Positions 62,900 through 64,000 of a stretch of 64,000 nucleotides of DNA are shown here, one piece after another (the stretch's first letter is position 1; each line of letters starts with the position of its first letter). The stretch covers positions 264,749,687 through 264,813,686 of the forward strand of contig NC_061510.1 of the NCBI RefSeq assembly GCF_022539505.1, given 5' to 3'. The position numbers and the translations under genes were made by a program. This DNA comes from Lolium rigidum (taxonomy: Eukaryota; Streptophyta; Magnoliopsida; Poales; Poaceae). Below the pieces are notes generated by a model that worked only from the letters and a program-made list of their open reading frames with translations, did not search any database and was not told the DNA's origin.

Positions 62900-64000
62900 T
62901 GATGTCTACGGGTGCTTCTATTCTTGTAGACAGTGTTGGGCCTCCAAGAGCAGTAGGTTTGTAGAACAGACAGCAAGTTTCCCTTAAGTGGATCACCCAA
63001 GGTTTATCGAACTCAGGGAGGAAGAGGTCAAAGATATCCCTCTCAAGCAACCCTGCAATCACGATACAAGAAGTCTCTTGTGTCCCCAACACACCTAATA
63101 CACTTGTCAGATGTATAGGTGCACCAGTTCGGTGAAGAGATAGTGAAATACAAGTTGTATGAATGAATATGAGTAGTAATAGCAATCTGAATAAAATATG
63201 GCAGCGAGTAAACATGCAACAGAACAGTAAATAAACGGAGTTTCGATGCTTAGAAATAAGGCCTAGGGATCATACTTTCACTAGTGGACACTCTCAACAT
63301 TGATCACATAATAAAACTACTCTACACTCTCTTGTTGGATGATGAACACCACTAATTGCGTAGGGCTACAAGAGCACCTCAATGCCGGAGTTAACAAGCT
63401 CCACAACATTCGATATTCATATTTAAATAACCTTAGAGTGCATGATAGATCATTGCAATTACACCAAGTACTAACATAGCATGCACACTCGTCACCATCA
63501 CACTATGAAGGAGGAATAGATCACATCAATACTATCATAGCAATAATTAACTTCATAATCTACAAGAGATTACAATCATAACCTACGCCAAGTACTACAT
63601 GATGCACACACTCGTCACCTTTACACCATGGAGGAGGAATAGAGTACTTTAATAACATCACTAGAGTAACACATAGATGAATAGTGATACAAAACTCATA
63701 TGAATCTCAATCATGTAAGGCAGCTCATGAGATCATTGTATTGAAGCTACCGGTACAGCCCTTAGCCTCGATGGAGAACTACTCCCTCCTCATGGGAGAC
63801 AGCAGTGTTGATGGAGATGGCGGTGGTGTTGATGGAGATGCCTTCCGGGGGCACTTCCCCGTCCCGGCGGCGTGCCGGAACGGAGACTCCGTCCCCCGGA
63901 TCTTGGCTTCGCGATGGCGGCGGCTCCGGAAGGTTTCTCGTACCGTGGCTTTTCCGTATCGAAGATTTAGGTCGTGGAGCTTTATATAGGCGAAGAGGCG
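62900..64000 (-). mobile_element. 5' LTR of the same element (cut by window end)
   Basis: Starts (on +) TGATGTCTACGGGTGCTTCT at 62900 and follows 57887 onward with only scattered differences, such as GATAGTG/GACAGTG and ACAGCAGC/ACAGACAGC near the start. About 1.1 kb is visible. Confidence 0.9.

Noticed and set aside
1..64000. tRNA, rRNA or other structural RNA genes
   Set aside because: None recognised by eye; a covariance search would be needed to exclude short ones.

Overview
The window looks like a piece of a large, repeat-rich grass genome, most likely Triticeae or a close Pooideae relative. This rests on the LTR families seen (several independent LTRs opening TGATACGTC..C.AACGTATC or TGATACGTCTCCGACGTATC), Tat-type gypsy elements, CACTA ends with CACTACAAGAAAA termini, a Stowaway MITE and an L1-type LINE. 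No bacterial, organellar or CRISPR feature was seen. Two runs of exactly 100 N (8147-8246 and 37674-37773) are scaffold gaps of unknown true size.

Layout. 1-8146: an Athila-like LTR fragment, a two-unit ~320-bp tandem repeat, then a Tat-lineage gypsy element on + (LTR ~922-2085, gag, protease, start of RT). It breaks into a mosaic of duplicated pol pieces with an inserted block holding an acidic ORF and the start of a two-exon plant-mobile-domain-like gene. 8247-22900: low-copy-looking DNA with MITEs, an exon-like fragment, a decayed multi-exon gene with tandemly repeated exon-intron modules (12.4-17.2 kb) holding a LINE fragment, a two-exon acidic pseudogene (17.8-19.0 kb), a ~140-bp tandem array and a GC-rich leader. 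22930-33213: two CACTA termini in inverted orientation (ending at 24263 and starting at 30794), each with a ~105-bp GGGCCGGCCC array. Between them lie a chromovirus 3' end and a gag-only Athila-like element. 33214-38142: a minus-strand Athila-like element (LTR plus ORF1-like gene) cut by a gap, and another LTR fragment. 38143-44790: a second Tat element on the minus strand, with its RT-to-integrase region deleted and its acidic and coiled-coil ORFs antisense to gag-pro. 44791-46050: part of a probable PIF/Harbinger element.

46051-52030 is the most gene-like stretch. It holds a short intronless PPR gene (46178-46759) and three phase-consistent exons of an unrecognised gene (49686-50548). 52083-56328 is a 5' LINE (extra ORF, zinc-knuckle ORF1, endonuclease start of ORF2). 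It is cut by a minus-strand LTR element with a 557-bp LTR that carries an antisense gene with its own TATA box. That element is cut in turn at 57887 by a nearly complete minus-strand non-autonomous Athila-like element, which runs off the window and encodes only one 252-aa protein.

How it works together: mostly it does not. This is a nested stack of dead or non-autonomous transposons around one or two host genes. The points most worth a second look are the conserved stop-14nt-ATG junction between the protease and RT ORFs of the Tat family, its accessory ORFs that occur in opposite orientations in two copies, the 252-aa ORF, the palindromic CACTA arrays, and the tandem exon modules.
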